In this document: piece by piece, positions 7,648-13,847 of the stretch
Layout of the letters: every line of letters begins with the position of its first letter
Numbering within the stretch: position 1 is the stretch's first letter
Assembly: GCA_002347405.1 (NCBI GenBank)
Contig: DDXB01000005.1
Location: 1 to 24,459, forward strand
Source of the DNA: Rhodocyclaceae bacterium UBA2271
Lineage (GTDB): Bacteria; Pseudomonadota; Gammaproteobacteria; Burkholderiales; Rhodocyclaceae
Direction of reading: 5' to 3'
DNA: 24,459 bases
Program-made: the position numbers and the translations under genes
The notes under the pieces: generated by a model
What the model was told of the DNA's origin: nothing
The model's input: only the letters and a program-made list of their open reading frames with translations
Database searches by the model: none

Positions 7648-8517
7648 CTAGCGGTTTGCCGGCAGCGCCGACACCGCCACGATCCACGGCTCCAGCCGCT
7701 GGCCGATGGCGAGGCTGGCGGCATAACGCGGCTCTTCATCCTCGGCCACATTGCGGGTCCGTGTCTGCAGTTGCTCCAGCATCGGGCGCAGTGCGAAGGG
7801 CACATTGATCCGGCTGACAGAAACGTCATCGATATAACCGGCAAACCGTTGCTGCTTGTCGCGGGTCAGCAGACGCGGCCGCAGCGTGCCATTGATGATC
7901 ATGAAACGGGTTTTGTCAGGGTAGCGGGCGCGCAGCGCGGCGAGGTTGCGGCCGGCGTCGATGGCGAAAAGCCGGCTGCTCGACAGCTCTTCGTGCCGCC
8001 ATGCCTCCTGCGCGCGTTTGGCGCGATTGGCGAATTCAATGCTGTCGGCGTTGACGGCCGCCGCCGCCGCATGGCGTGCGGCATTCTCCTCGGCCTGTTG
8101 CAGTGCCGCCTGCCAGTCCGGGCCGGCCAGTTCCAGCACGATCAGCACTTCGCGCGGCTGCTGGCGTTCATAGCGCCGCCGGGTTTCCTGGCCGGCAGGA
8201 TCGGCGCGTGTCTCGAAGCCCAGTGCGGCCATGCGTTCGCCATCCAGCCACGCCGGCACGCCACCGCCGCCATAATTGGAATGTTGCGCTTTACCCTCGG
8301 CGTCCGCGACGCGCCACGCCAGTCGCAACGCCAGACCGCTGTTCTCGGCCATTCGGTAGCCCCGATATGGCAGCACAAGTTCCCGTTCGGTGAGGAAGAG
8401 CTGGCTCTCCGGCTCTCCCGCACGGTTCCACCAGGCACCACCGAGCGCCACCGCATTGGTCAGCAGGATCAAGCCGATGCCGGCTGCCAGCGTCCATCCG
8501 CGCGACCAGGTCTTCAT
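7648..8517 (-). CDS. DUF4824 family membrane-anchored protein
   Basis: The 289-residue protein has one N-terminal membrane segment (about residues 8-29, GWTLAAGIGLILLTNAVALGGAWW) and a probably periplasmic remainder with FLTERELVLPYRG and GYIDDVSVSRINVPFALRPMLEQL. It resembles DUF4824 proteins, which are found beside DUF2157 membrane proteins, as here. The start at 8517 is chosen because its ATG forms a 4-nt ATGA overlap with the stop of the upstream DUF2157 gene and opens the membrane helix; the frame extends further upstream without a sensible N-terminus. The biochemical function is unknown. Confidence 0.75.
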   Translation of the reverse strand: MKTWSRGWTLAAGIGLILLTNAVALGGAWWNRAGEPESQLFLTERELVLPYRGYRMAENSGLALRLAWRVADAEGKAQHSNYGGGGVPAWLDGERMAALGFETRADPAGQETRRRYERQQPREVLIVLELAGPDWQAALQQAEENAARHAAAAAVNADSIEFANRAKRAQEAWRHEELSSSRLFAIDAGRNLAALRARYPDKTRFMIINGTLRPRLLTRDKQQRFAGYIDDVSVSRINVPFALRPMLEQLQTRTRNVAEDEEPRYAASLAIGQRLEPWIVAVSALPANR

Positions 8518-9605
8518 GCGCCCTCCCCTTCGGCGTGCGGGCGCAGCGCGCCGCGCAGGCGCTTGAGCACCAGCAGGATGAGGATCGCCGCCAGCCCGAG
8601 CACCAGGAAGAACAGGTACTTGGGCATGACCTGCCACCACCAGTCGAAGAACTTGGTGTAGAGGAAGATGATGAAGAACACGATCCCGGTGTTGACCATT
8701 TCCGTCCAGTTGCGCCGGGCGCCGAGCCAGATCACCAGCGCGCTGCCGACGAAACCGGCCAGTTGGTAGCCGCCTTCGATCAGGTCGGGATCAAGGTCGA
8801 GGTGGCTGCCTTGTCCCCAATGGCCGAGTACCAGCATGGGAATGAAAATGCACAGCAGGCCGAAGACGCGGTAGATCGACTCGAAGCCGCTGAAGCGGGC
8901 ATGCGGAATGAATCGCGGCAATGCCAGCAGCAACGCTGCGACGGGAAAGAAGTTTTCCGGCCGCTCGCCGGCATGCAGCCAGTAGATGCCGCCCCAGGCA
9001 CCGACGCGCGCCGACACCCAGGCGATGACGCAGCAGATCCCGACCGCCAGCAACAGACGCAGATCGCAGGTATAGGCGAGCAGGAAGGCCAGCGCCGCCC
9101 AGGGCAGCAATGCCCGGTCGGTCGGCGCGATGTTCCAGATCTGGCCGAGCATCGAGATGTTCAGCACGAAGCAGGCGAACGCCACCAGCGCCGCCAGCTT
9201 GGTGAAATAGCCGCTGGCGTCGCGCCCCTGAATCCAGACCGTAAGGCCGAGGCTGAGCAGTGGGCTGCCGATCAGGATGGCGACCTGCGCCGTCTCGGCG
9301 AAGTAGCCCCAGAACTGATAGAAGAGCAGGAACACGCTGGTGGCCAGGGCCAATGCGCCGAGAAAGGACGCGACGCGCATGCCCAGCGAAAGTTGTTTGG
9401 CACGCGTGTCGCGATCGATGTCGAACACGCCGGCAAAGCCGGCCAGCAGTTGCTCGTGGTGGGCATTGACGGCATGGCGCTGCGCGGCATCGAGGGCGAG
9501 CACGCCATCCGCTTCGAGGCGTCGCAGTTCGGCGCGAAAGCTGCGGATTTCGTCGGCCCGCTGCTGGGCTGCGTGGCGCGATGGGGAATGAACGGGGGAA
9601 TGCAT
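8514..9605 (-). CDS. DUF2157 family polytopic membrane protein
   Basis: The 363-residue protein starts with a charged, cytoplasmic helical region (about 1-75, RAELRRLEADGVLALDAAQ) and then has roughly nine to eleven hydrophobic segments, such as VASFLGALALATSVFLLFYQF, AALVAFACFVLNISMLG and VMPKYLFFLVLGLAAILILLVL. The FW-rich GYFAETAQVAILIGSPLLSLGL stretch and the N-terminal helix agree with DUF2157. It is translationally coupled to the DUF4824 gene. The function is not known; the conserved pairing suggests a two-part inner-membrane complex. No Shine-Dalgarno site is obvious before 9605. Confidence 0.8.
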   Translation of the reverse strand: MHSPVHSPSRHAAQQRADEIRSFRAELRRLEADGVLALDAAQRHAVNAHHEQLLAGFAGVFDIDRDTRAKQLSLGMRVASFLGALALATSVFLLFYQFWGYFAETAQVAILIGSPLLSLGLTVWIQGRDASGYFTKLAALVAFACFVLNISMLGQIWNIAPTDRALLPWAALAFLLAYTCDLRLLLAVGICCVIAWVSARVGAWGGIYWLHAGERPENFFPVAALLLALPRFIPHARFSGFESIYRVFGLLCIFIPMLVLGHWGQGSHLDLDPDLIEGGYQLAGFVGSALVIWLGARRNWTEMVNTGIVFFIIFLYTKFFDWWWQVMPKYLFFLVLGLAAILILLVLKRLRGALRPHAEGEGA

Positions 9606-9607
9606 GG

Positions 9608-9624
9608 CGCGTCATTATGACGCG
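9608..9624. promoter_or_regulatory. 17-bp palindrome in a divergent promoter gap
   Basis: CGCGTCATTATGACGCG is a perfect interrupted palindrome (8+1+8). It lies 2 nt upstream of the minus-strand DUF2157 start, within the 64-bp gap to the divergent ArsC-family gene. It could be an operator; no regulator is identified. Confidence 0.35.
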
Positions 9625-9669
9625 TTTGTTATGATTCGAGCCCACTTTGCAGCACGACGGAGCGTCAGC

Positions 9670-10017
9670 ATGATCCGCATCTACGGCATCAAGAACTGCG
9701 ATAGCGTGAAAAAAGCCCTGGCCTGGTGCCAGGCGCACGATATCGACTACGAATTTCACGATTACAAGAAACAGGGCGTGCCGCGCGACCGGCTGGTCGA
9801 GTGGTGTCGCAACGCCGGCTGGAAAACCCTGCTGAATACCAAGGGCTCCACCTGGCGCAAGCTGACACCCGAGCAGCAGGCCGTTTCCACGCAGAGCCAG
9901 GCGGTGGCGACGATGGTCGAGCACCCGAGCGCGATCCGCCGGCCGGTGATCGAGACACCCGACGGGAAATTGCTGGTCGGTTTCGACCCGACCCTGTTTG
10001 AAAGTTTTGTGCGCTGA
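9670..10017 (+). CDS. ArsC/Spx-family reductase-like protein (YffB type)
   Basis: The 115-residue protein has the thioredoxin-like ArsC/Spx fold: MIRIYGIKNCDSVKKALAW with Cys10, HDIDYEFHDYKKQGVPRD, LLNTKGSTWRKL, and the C-terminal HPSAIRRPVIETPDGKLLVGF, where PSAIRRPV is the ArsC-family cis-Pro loop. The shape and length match YffB, whose cellular role is unproven (a glutathione-dependent reductase has been suggested), rather than a dedicated arsenate reductase. There is no ars operon nearby. The start at 9670 has GGAG about 8 nt upstream; an in-frame ATG at 9604 would overlap the divergent gene. Confidence 0.85.
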   Translation: MIRIYGIKNCDSVKKALAWCQAHDIDYEFHDYKKQGVPRDRLVEWCRNAGWKTLLNTKGSTWRKLTPEQQAVSTQSQAVATMVEHPSAIRRPVIETPDGKLLVGFDPTLFESFVR

Positions 10018-10018
10018 T

Positions 10019-10051
10019 GAGAAACACGCCGGGCCGCCCCAAGTGTTTCTC
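10019..10051. repeat. Hairpin between the ArsC-family gene and hslO
   Basis: GAGAAACAC (10019-10027) pairs perfectly with GTGTTTCTC (10043-10051) around a 15-nt loop, GCCGGGCCGCCCCAA. There is no U tract, so it is not a standard terminator. The GGCCGCCCCAAG and downstream AGGGGGGACG segments resemble interspersed intergenic sequences common in Betaproteobacteria; that comparison is from memory. Confidence 0.5.
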
Positions 10052-10098
10052 CGCCGCCAGGGGGGACGTCGTGCAGCGGCGTTTACGGGGGGAGGCTA

Positions 10099-10959
10099 AT
10101 GGATAGCGTCCGCCGTTTCCTGTTCGAAGACCTCGACATCCGCGGTGCGGTGGTATCGCTCGGCAATGCCTGGCACGAAATGAGCGCCGGCCGCGATGAT
10201 CCGCCGGCCGTCCAGGCCCTGTTGGGCGAACTGACGGCGGTCACCGCGCTGATCGCCGGCAACCTCAAGACACCCGGCCGACTCGGCTGTCAGTTGCGCG
10301 GGCATGGCCCGGTGTCCATGCTGCTGGTCGATTGCGACGAGCAACTGCGACTGCGCGGTACCGTGCACCATGCTGACGCCGTCCCCATATCACGCGGCGA
10401 GCCGGCTGACGCCGTCCCGCCAGCGCCGACTTTTGCCGAACTGCTCGGCGACGGCCAGTTGACCCTCATGCTGCAAACCAAGCACGGCGACCCTTATCAG
10501 AGCGTCGTGCCGCTCGTCGGCGACAGCCTCGCGGCGGTGTTCGAACATTACCTCGTCCAGTCGGAGCAGCAGCCCGCCTGGCTGTTCCTCACTGCCGACG
10601 ACCAGTTTGCCGGTGGCCTGTTTTTGCAAAAGCTGCCGGATGCCGACACAAAAGATCCGGATGGCTGGAACCGCCTGATGCATCTGGCGGCCACGCTCAA
10701 GCCGGCGGAGTTGCGGGAATCGCCGGCCAAGCTGCTGATGCAACTGTTTCCGGATGAAAACATCCGTCTGTTCGACCCGCGTCCGGTCAGCTACCACTGC
10801 CCGCGCGATGAAGAAAAGGTGCTGGCGATGCTGAAAAGCATGGGCCGCGCCGAAATCGAGGCGGCGCTGGCCGAGCAGGACGAACTGGTCATCGAGGACG
10901 AGATCTGCCGCCACAGCTATCGCTATGGCGCAGAGATCGTTCCCAAGCTCTTTGACTGA
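10099..10959 (+). CDS. hslO: Hsp33 family chaperone with an incomplete zinc-cysteine switch
   Basis: Hsp33 is a cytoplasmic holdase activated by oxidation. The 286-residue protein covers the whole family fold: VSLGNAWHEM and VQALLGELTAVTALIAGNLK at the N-terminus, FAELLGDGQLTLMLQTK, PYQSVVPLVGDSLAAVFEHYLVQSEQ, and a C-terminal switch region. The usual CXC-X(27-32)-CXXC set is degraded: the region reads YHCPRDEEKV (Cys234, but Arg236 in place of the second Cys) and EDEICRHSYRY (Asp267 in place of the third, Cys270 kept). Only two of four zinc ligands remain, so tetrahedral Cys4 zinc binding is not possible as in E. coli. Residues 92-112 contain an insertion of about 12 residues relative to E. 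coli, made of an 11-residue-period duplication and a copy of the 24-nt repeat (DAVPPAPTF). Confidence 0.9.
   Translation: MDSVRRFLFEDLDIRGAVVSLGNAWHEMSAGRDDPPAVQALLGELTAVTALIAGNLKTPGRLGCQLRGHGPVSMLLVDCDEQLRLRGTVHHADAVPISRGEPADAVPPAPTFAELLGDGQLTLMLQTKHGDPYQSVVPLVGDSLAAVFEHYLVQSEQQPAWLFLTADDQFAGGLFLQKLPDADTKDPDGWNRLMHLAATLKPAELRESPAKLLMQLFPDENIRLFDPRPVSYHCPRDEEKVLAMLKSMGRAEIEAALAEQDELVIEDEICRHSYRYGAEIVPKLFD
10372..10418 (+). repeat. Short direct repeat in hslO, 33-nt period
   Basis: GCTGACGCCGTCCC occurs at 10372-10385 and again at 10405-10418. The period is 33 nt, exactly 11 codons, giving ADAVPISRGEP followed by ADAVPPAPTF. The second copy runs into the 24-nt dispersed repeat. Confidence 0.7.
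10410..10433 (+). repeat. 24-nt dispersed repeat, copy 3 (in hslO)
   Basis: This is an exact match to the 24-nt consensus, in the sense direction of hslO, read as (D)AVPPAPTF at residues 104-112. It sits immediately before the conserved FAELLGDG segment, in a position where E. coli Hsp33 is shorter. Confidence 0.85.
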
Positions 10960-10996
10960 CGGCCAGCAGCAAAACCCCGCTGTGTATCATTGCCGC

Positions 10997-11497
10997 ATGC
11001 GCTTCCTGCCGATCCTTTTGTTCTTGCTGCTTCCTGCTCTGGCCCACGCCTTCGATGGCCTGGTGGTTTCCGTCACCGACGGCGACACCCTGATCGTCAC
11101 CGATGCCGCACGGCAGCGGCACACAATCCGTCTGCTGGGTATCGATGCGCCCGAGAAATATCAGGCTTTCGGCCAGCAATCCCACACCAGCCTGAGCGCC
11201 ATCACCTTCAACCGGAACGTCGAGGTAATCGGTTCAAAGCGCGACCCTCAGGGCCGGTTGATCGCCCGGGTCATGGTGGCCGACCCCAACTGCAATATGC
11301 CCGAATGCCTCAAGATTCACGATGCCGGACTCGTGCAGCTCATGTCGGGAATGGCGTGGCAACGCCAGCAATACGTGAATGAGCAGACCCCGCAAGAGCG
11401 GGAAGCCTACGCGGCGGCGGAGTTCAATGCCAAGATCCGGCGGCTGGGGCTCTGGTCCGACGTGAATCCGGTGCCGCCATGGCTATGGCGACGCTGA
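10997..11497 (+). CDS. Secreted thermonuclease-like (SNase) protein
   Basis: The 166-residue protein starts with a signal peptide (MRFLPILLFLLLPALAHA) and continues as an SNase/thermonuclease domain: VVSVTDGDTLIV, IRLLGIDAPE (Arg45, Asp50, Glu53, matching the catalytic Arg-Asp-Glu set) and DPQGRLIARV (Arg87). It is likely a periplasmic or secreted phosphodiesterase acting on nucleic acids. The C-terminal half (AGMAWQRQQYV-like helix, EREAYAAAEFNAKIRRLGLWSD) follows the family. The start at 10997 gives the signal peptide; the frame is open upstream into hslO but has no reason to be used. It lies 37 nt after hslO and 25 nt before yceH, probably in one transcript. Confidence 0.88.
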   Translation: MRFLPILLFLLLPALAHAFDGLVVSVTDGDTLIVTDAARQRHTIRLLGIDAPEKYQAFGQQSHTSLSAITFNRNVEVIGSKRDPQGRLIARVMVADPNCNMPECLKIHDAGLVQLMSGMAWQRQQYVNEQTPQEREAYAAAEFNAKIRRLGLWSDVNPVPPWLWRR

Positions 11498-11522
11498 ACC
11501 TGCATCAAACGGTGAACTTCCC

Positions 11523-12197
11523 ATGACCATTGAACTGACGCCCCATGAAGCCCGTGTCATCGGCTGCCTGATCGAAAAGGAAATCACCACGCCGGAGCAG
11601 TATCCGCTTTCCTTCAACGCGCTCACCAACGCCTGCAACCAGAAAAGCAACCGCGATCCCGTGCTGGATCTCGACGAGGCCACCGTCCAGCAGACCGCCG
11701 ACCAGCTCATCAAAAAATACCTGGTCAGCACGCAGACCGGCTACGGGAGCCGCGTCACCAAGTATCAGCACCGCTTTTGCAATACGGAATACGGCACCCT
11801 GAAGTTCACGCCGCAGGAACTCGGCATCGTCTGCGAACTGCTGCTGCGCGGCCCGCAGACACCCGGCGAGTTGCGCAGCCGCGCCAGTCGCCTGTGCCCC
11901 CTCAGGGACGTCACCGAGGTCGATGCTGCCCTGCACAGCCTGGCAGAGCGGGAGGATGGCCCGTTTGTCGTCCAGCTGCCCCGGGAACCCGGCAAGCGCG
12001 AGTCGCGTCATGCCCATCTGTTCAGCGGGGAGGTCGCCGGTGCGACGGATGACGAGCACCAGGAAGAAGTTCCTGTCAGTCGGACAAGAGCCAGCACGCA
12101 TCTGGAACAGCGCGTGGCGAACCTTGAGGCCGAAGTGGCCGAGCTGAAAGAACTGCTCGCCGCCATGATGCAGGCCGGCGGGCAGCGAACGGGATAA
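11523..12197 (+). CDS. yceH: YceH family (DUF480) winged-helix protein
   Basis: The 224-residue protein matches YceH/UPF0502: LTPHEARVIGCLIEKEITTPEQYPLSFNALTNACNQKSNRDPVL is the near-invariant first winged helix, LGIVCELLLRGPQTPGELRSRASRL the second, and the C-terminus is a predicted coiled coil (LEQRVANLEAEVAELKELLAAMM). The biochemical function is unknown, although the tandem winged helices suggest DNA or protein binding. It ends 13 nt before a palindromic repeat unit. Confidence 0.92.
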   Translation: MTIELTPHEARVIGCLIEKEITTPEQYPLSFNALTNACNQKSNRDPVLDLDEATVQQTADQLIKKYLVSTQTGYGSRVTKYQHRFCNTEYGTLKFTPQELGIVCELLLRGPQTPGELRSRASRLCPLRDVTEVDAALHSLAEREDGPFVVQLPREPGKRESRHAHLFSGEVAGATDDEHQEEVPVSRTRASTHLEQRVANLEAEVAELKELLAAMMQAGGQRTG

Positions 12198-12210
12198 GAG
12201 GCACTGCGGC

Positions 12211-12238
12211 CGTCATTCCGGCGAAAGCCGGAATCCAG
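12211..12238 (+). repeat. dRS3-like palindromic unit upstream of the GIY-YIG gene
   Basis: CGTCATTCCGGCGAAAGCCG followed by GAATCCAG forms a hairpin (ATTCCGGC / GCCGGAAT with a GAAA loop). It is the same unit as at 7567, in the same orientation, and ends 12 nt before the GTG start of the next gene. Confidence 0.8.
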
Positions 12239-12250
12239 TAATCTGCACCC

Positions 12251-12538
12251 GTGAAGCTGCCATGCGTCTATATCCTCGCCAGCCGCAAGAACGGTACGCT
12301 TTATACCGGCGTGACCTCCAATCTTGTTCAGCGTGTGTGGCAACACAAAAACAATCTCACAGACGGCTTTACAAAGAAGTATGGGGTTCATACCCTCGTC
12401 TGGTTCGAGCCACACGAGACGATGGAGTCCGCCATTACGCGTGAGAAAGCGATCAAGGAATGGCGACGCGACTGGAAACTTGCGCTTATCGAGGCGATAA
12501 ACCCGCAATGGCGAGACCTGTACGATGACATCGTTTAA
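12251..12538 (+). CDS. Single-domain GIY-YIG endonuclease-like protein
   Basis: The 95-residue protein is a lone GIY-YIG domain: CVYILASRKNGTLYTGVTSNLVQRVWQHKN gives VYI-(X)-LYTGVT (the GIY and YIG tyrosines) and the catalytic Arg in VQRV, followed by EPHETMESAITREKAIKEWRRDWKLALIEAINPQWRDL, where Glu in TREKAIK is the likely metal ligand. It belongs to the small UPF0213/COG2827-type family, with no fused DNA-binding domain. The start is GTG at 12251. It is flanked on both sides by palindromic repeat units, one upstream and three downstream. The cellular function is unknown; repeat processing or mobilisation is a hypothesis. Confidence 0.85.
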   Translation: MKLPCVYILASRKNGTLYTGVTSNLVQRVWQHKNNLTDGFTKKYGVHTLVWFEPHETMESAITREKAIKEWRRDWKLALIEAINPQWRDLYDDIV

Positions 12539-12556
12539 GGAATCACAGATTAAGCC

Positions 12557-12687
12557 GTCACACCGGCGTAGGCCGGTGTCCAGGTTGATTTTCCTGGATT
12601 CCGGCTTTCGCCGGAATGACGAAACCGGGGTTAATCAGCCTTTCCTTAATACGCTGCTCCTGGATTCCGGCCTGCGCCGGAATGACG
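12557..12687. repeat. Cluster of three dRS3-like palindromic units downstream of the GIY-YIG gene
   Basis: The units are at 12557-12584 (GTCACACCGGCGTAGGCCGG, then TGTCCAGG; forward), 12592-12621 (TCCTGGATTCCGGCTTTCGC, then CGGAATGACG; reverse) and 12658-12687 (TCCTGGATTCCGGCCTGCGC, then CGGAATGACG; reverse). The two reverse units differ by only three bases. The forward and reverse pair is separated by 7 nt, as in the pair at 7567-7634. Confidence 0.8.
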
Positions 12688-12712
12688 GCGAAGAGGCAAC
12701 AAATAAACGTCC

Positions 12713-12758
12713 TTGACGGGTGTTCTTTCGAACACTATGATGGTGATCGTTGGAACAC
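12713..12758 (+). promoter_or_regulatory. Sigma70 promoter with tandem operators before the repressor-umuDC operon
   Basis: TTGACG (12713-12718) and TATGAT (12736-12741) are separated by exactly 17 nt. The spacer holds GTGTTC-TTTC-GAACAC (12720-12735), a perfect palindrome. A second site, GTGATC-GTTG-GAACAC (12743-12758), covers the expected start of transcription; the centres are 23 bp apart. Binding at either site would occlude RNA polymerase, so negative autoregulation by the downstream LexA-like protein is the natural reading. No CTGT-N8-ACAG box is present. Confidence 0.75.
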
Positions 12759-12778
12759 CACATGGATCGGAGATTCCC

Positions 12779-13378
12779 ATGCCCACTGCAGATACCGCAC
12801 GCGATAGCGACTACCTCGGCCGCCTGCGCGACTACTACGTCGAAGCCAAGCGCATCCCGTCCCACCAGCGCATTGCCGCCCTGATGGGCTTTGCCTCGAA
12901 GACGGCCGCCAAAAAACTCCTCGCCCGCCTCGAAAGCGCCGGTTTTCTGGAACGCACCCCCGACGACGACGCGTGGATACCGGCTGTCCGCTTCTTCGAG
13001 CGTCCGCTGGCCGATGTCGCCGTGCGCGCCGGCGCGCCCGACATGATCGACGGCATGGGCGGCGAACCCTTCCTCGTCGACCAATACCTAGTGCGCCAAC
13101 CGTCCCGCACCGTCATGGTGCCGATCAAGGGCGATTCCATGATGGACGCCGGCATCCACGATGGCGACGTCGTCGTCGTCGAGCGCACCAAGGCCGCCAA
13201 GGCCGGCGATTTTGTCATTGCCATCGTCGACAACGAATTCACCCTCAAGGAACTGGGACTGGAATGCGGACGTTTCATCCTCAAGCCCCACAACCCCGCT
13301 TACCCGATCATCCGCCCCCAGGGCGAGCTGGAAATCTACGGCGTCGTCACCGGCCTCGTCCGACGTTACCGGGGCTGA
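12779..13378 (+). CDS. LexA-like self-cleaving repressor (S24 family)
   Basis: The 199-residue protein has an N-terminal winged-helix domain (about 10-70, DYLGRLRDYYVEAKRIPSHQ and FASKTAAKKLLARLESAGFL) and a C-terminal S24 autoproteolysis domain. A cleavable Ala84-Gly85 bond (AVRAGAPD), nucleophile Ser120 (IKGDSMMDAGIHDGD) and general base Lys157 (FTLKEL) have the same spacing as in E. coli LexA. It should repress the operon and be inactivated on contact with RecA filaments after DNA damage. The start at 12779 follows GGAG at good distance and lies downstream of the operators; an in-frame ATG within the promoter is excluded. It is 2 nt from umuD. Whether it is the genome's only LexA or a second, dedicated one cannot be told; the atypical operator favours the second. 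Confidence 0.88.
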   Translation: MPTADTARDSDYLGRLRDYYVEAKRIPSHQRIAALMGFASKTAAKKLLARLESAGFLERTPDDDAWIPAVRFFERPLADVAVRAGAPDMIDGMGGEPFLVDQYLVRQPSRTVMVPIKGDSMMDAGIHDGDVVVVERTKAAKAGDFVIAIVDNEFTLKELGLECGRFILKPHNPAYPIIRPQGELEIYGVVTGLVRRYRG

Positions 13379-13380
13379 TC

Positions 13381-13845
13381 ATGCGCTGTCTGAACAAGCC
13401 GGGGCAACTGCCCCGGCAAGGCACCGGCTTTCCCGCATTTCCGGAAGAAGGCGTCATTCCCCGGGGCTGCCCCGTCCTGGCGCGCCCGGTGCCGGCCGGC
13501 TTCCCCTCCCCCGCTGCCGACTTCGTCGAGGAACGCCTGAGCCTCGACGCACACCTGATCGAACATCGCGAGGCCACCTTCTTTGTCCGGGTTGCCGGAC
13601 ATTCGATGACCGGCTTCGGCATCCATGACGGCGACCTGCTGGTGGTGGATCGTGCCCTCGACCCCGCCGACCGCAGCGTCGTCATCGCCGTCGTCGATGG
13701 CGCATTCACCGTCAAGCAACTTTGCCTGCTCCAGGATGGCGTGCTGCTGCGTTCGGGCAACAGCGGCCATGGCGACATCCTTGTTTCCGGCGACCAGGAA
13801 CTGACGATCTGGGGCGTGGTGCGCTGGAGCATCCACCGGGTGTAG
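13381..13845 (+). CDS. umuD: UmuD, DNA polymerase V accessory subunit
   Basis: The 154-residue S24 protein is cut on RecA filaments to UmuD', which joins UmuC as DNA polymerase V. The cleavage site Ala39-Gly40 in VPAGFPSPAADFVEERLSL, Ser75 (VAGHSMTGFGIHDGDLL) and Lys112 (FTVKQL) keep the spacing of E. coli UmuD (G25, S60, K97), so the protein differs mainly by about 15 extra N-terminal residues. GFPSPAADF is the classic UmuD signature. The start at 13381 is 2 nt after the repressor stop, and the stop is 2 nt before umuC. The GC-rich frame is open further upstream inside the repressor gene, but that part has no homology. Confidence 0.93.
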   Translation: MRCLNKPGQLPRQGTGFPAFPEEGVIPRGCPVLARPVPAGFPSPAADFVEERLSLDAHLIEHREATFFVRVAGHSMTGFGIHDGDLLVVDRALDPADRSVVIAVVDGAFTVKQLCLLQDGVLLRSGNSGHGDILVSGDQELTIWGVVRWSIHRV

Positions 13846-13847
13846 CC

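Noticed and set aside
7661..7674. CGGCAGCGCCGACA, resembling part of the 24-nt repeat
   Set aside because: Only about 11 nt agree (CAGCGCCGAC plus one base), a length expected by chance in such GC-rich DNA.
8535..9620. A 361-codon open frame on the plus strand opposite the DUF2157 gene
   Set aside because: The minus-strand frame encodes a clean membrane protein coupled to its partner; the plus-strand product is a low-complexity Gln/Glu/Arg/Ala sequence typical of an antisense shadow.
12008..12508. A 166-codon minus-strand open frame across the end of yceH and the GIY-YIG gene
   Set aside because: It runs antisense through two well-supported genes and a palindromic repeat (the SGFRRNDG peptide is the translated repeat).
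7567..12687. Possible CRISPR array from recurring 27-30-nt units
   Set aside because: The units are palindromic, alternate in orientation, vary in sequence and have irregular spacing. There are no cas genes; they are dRS3-like interspersed repeats.
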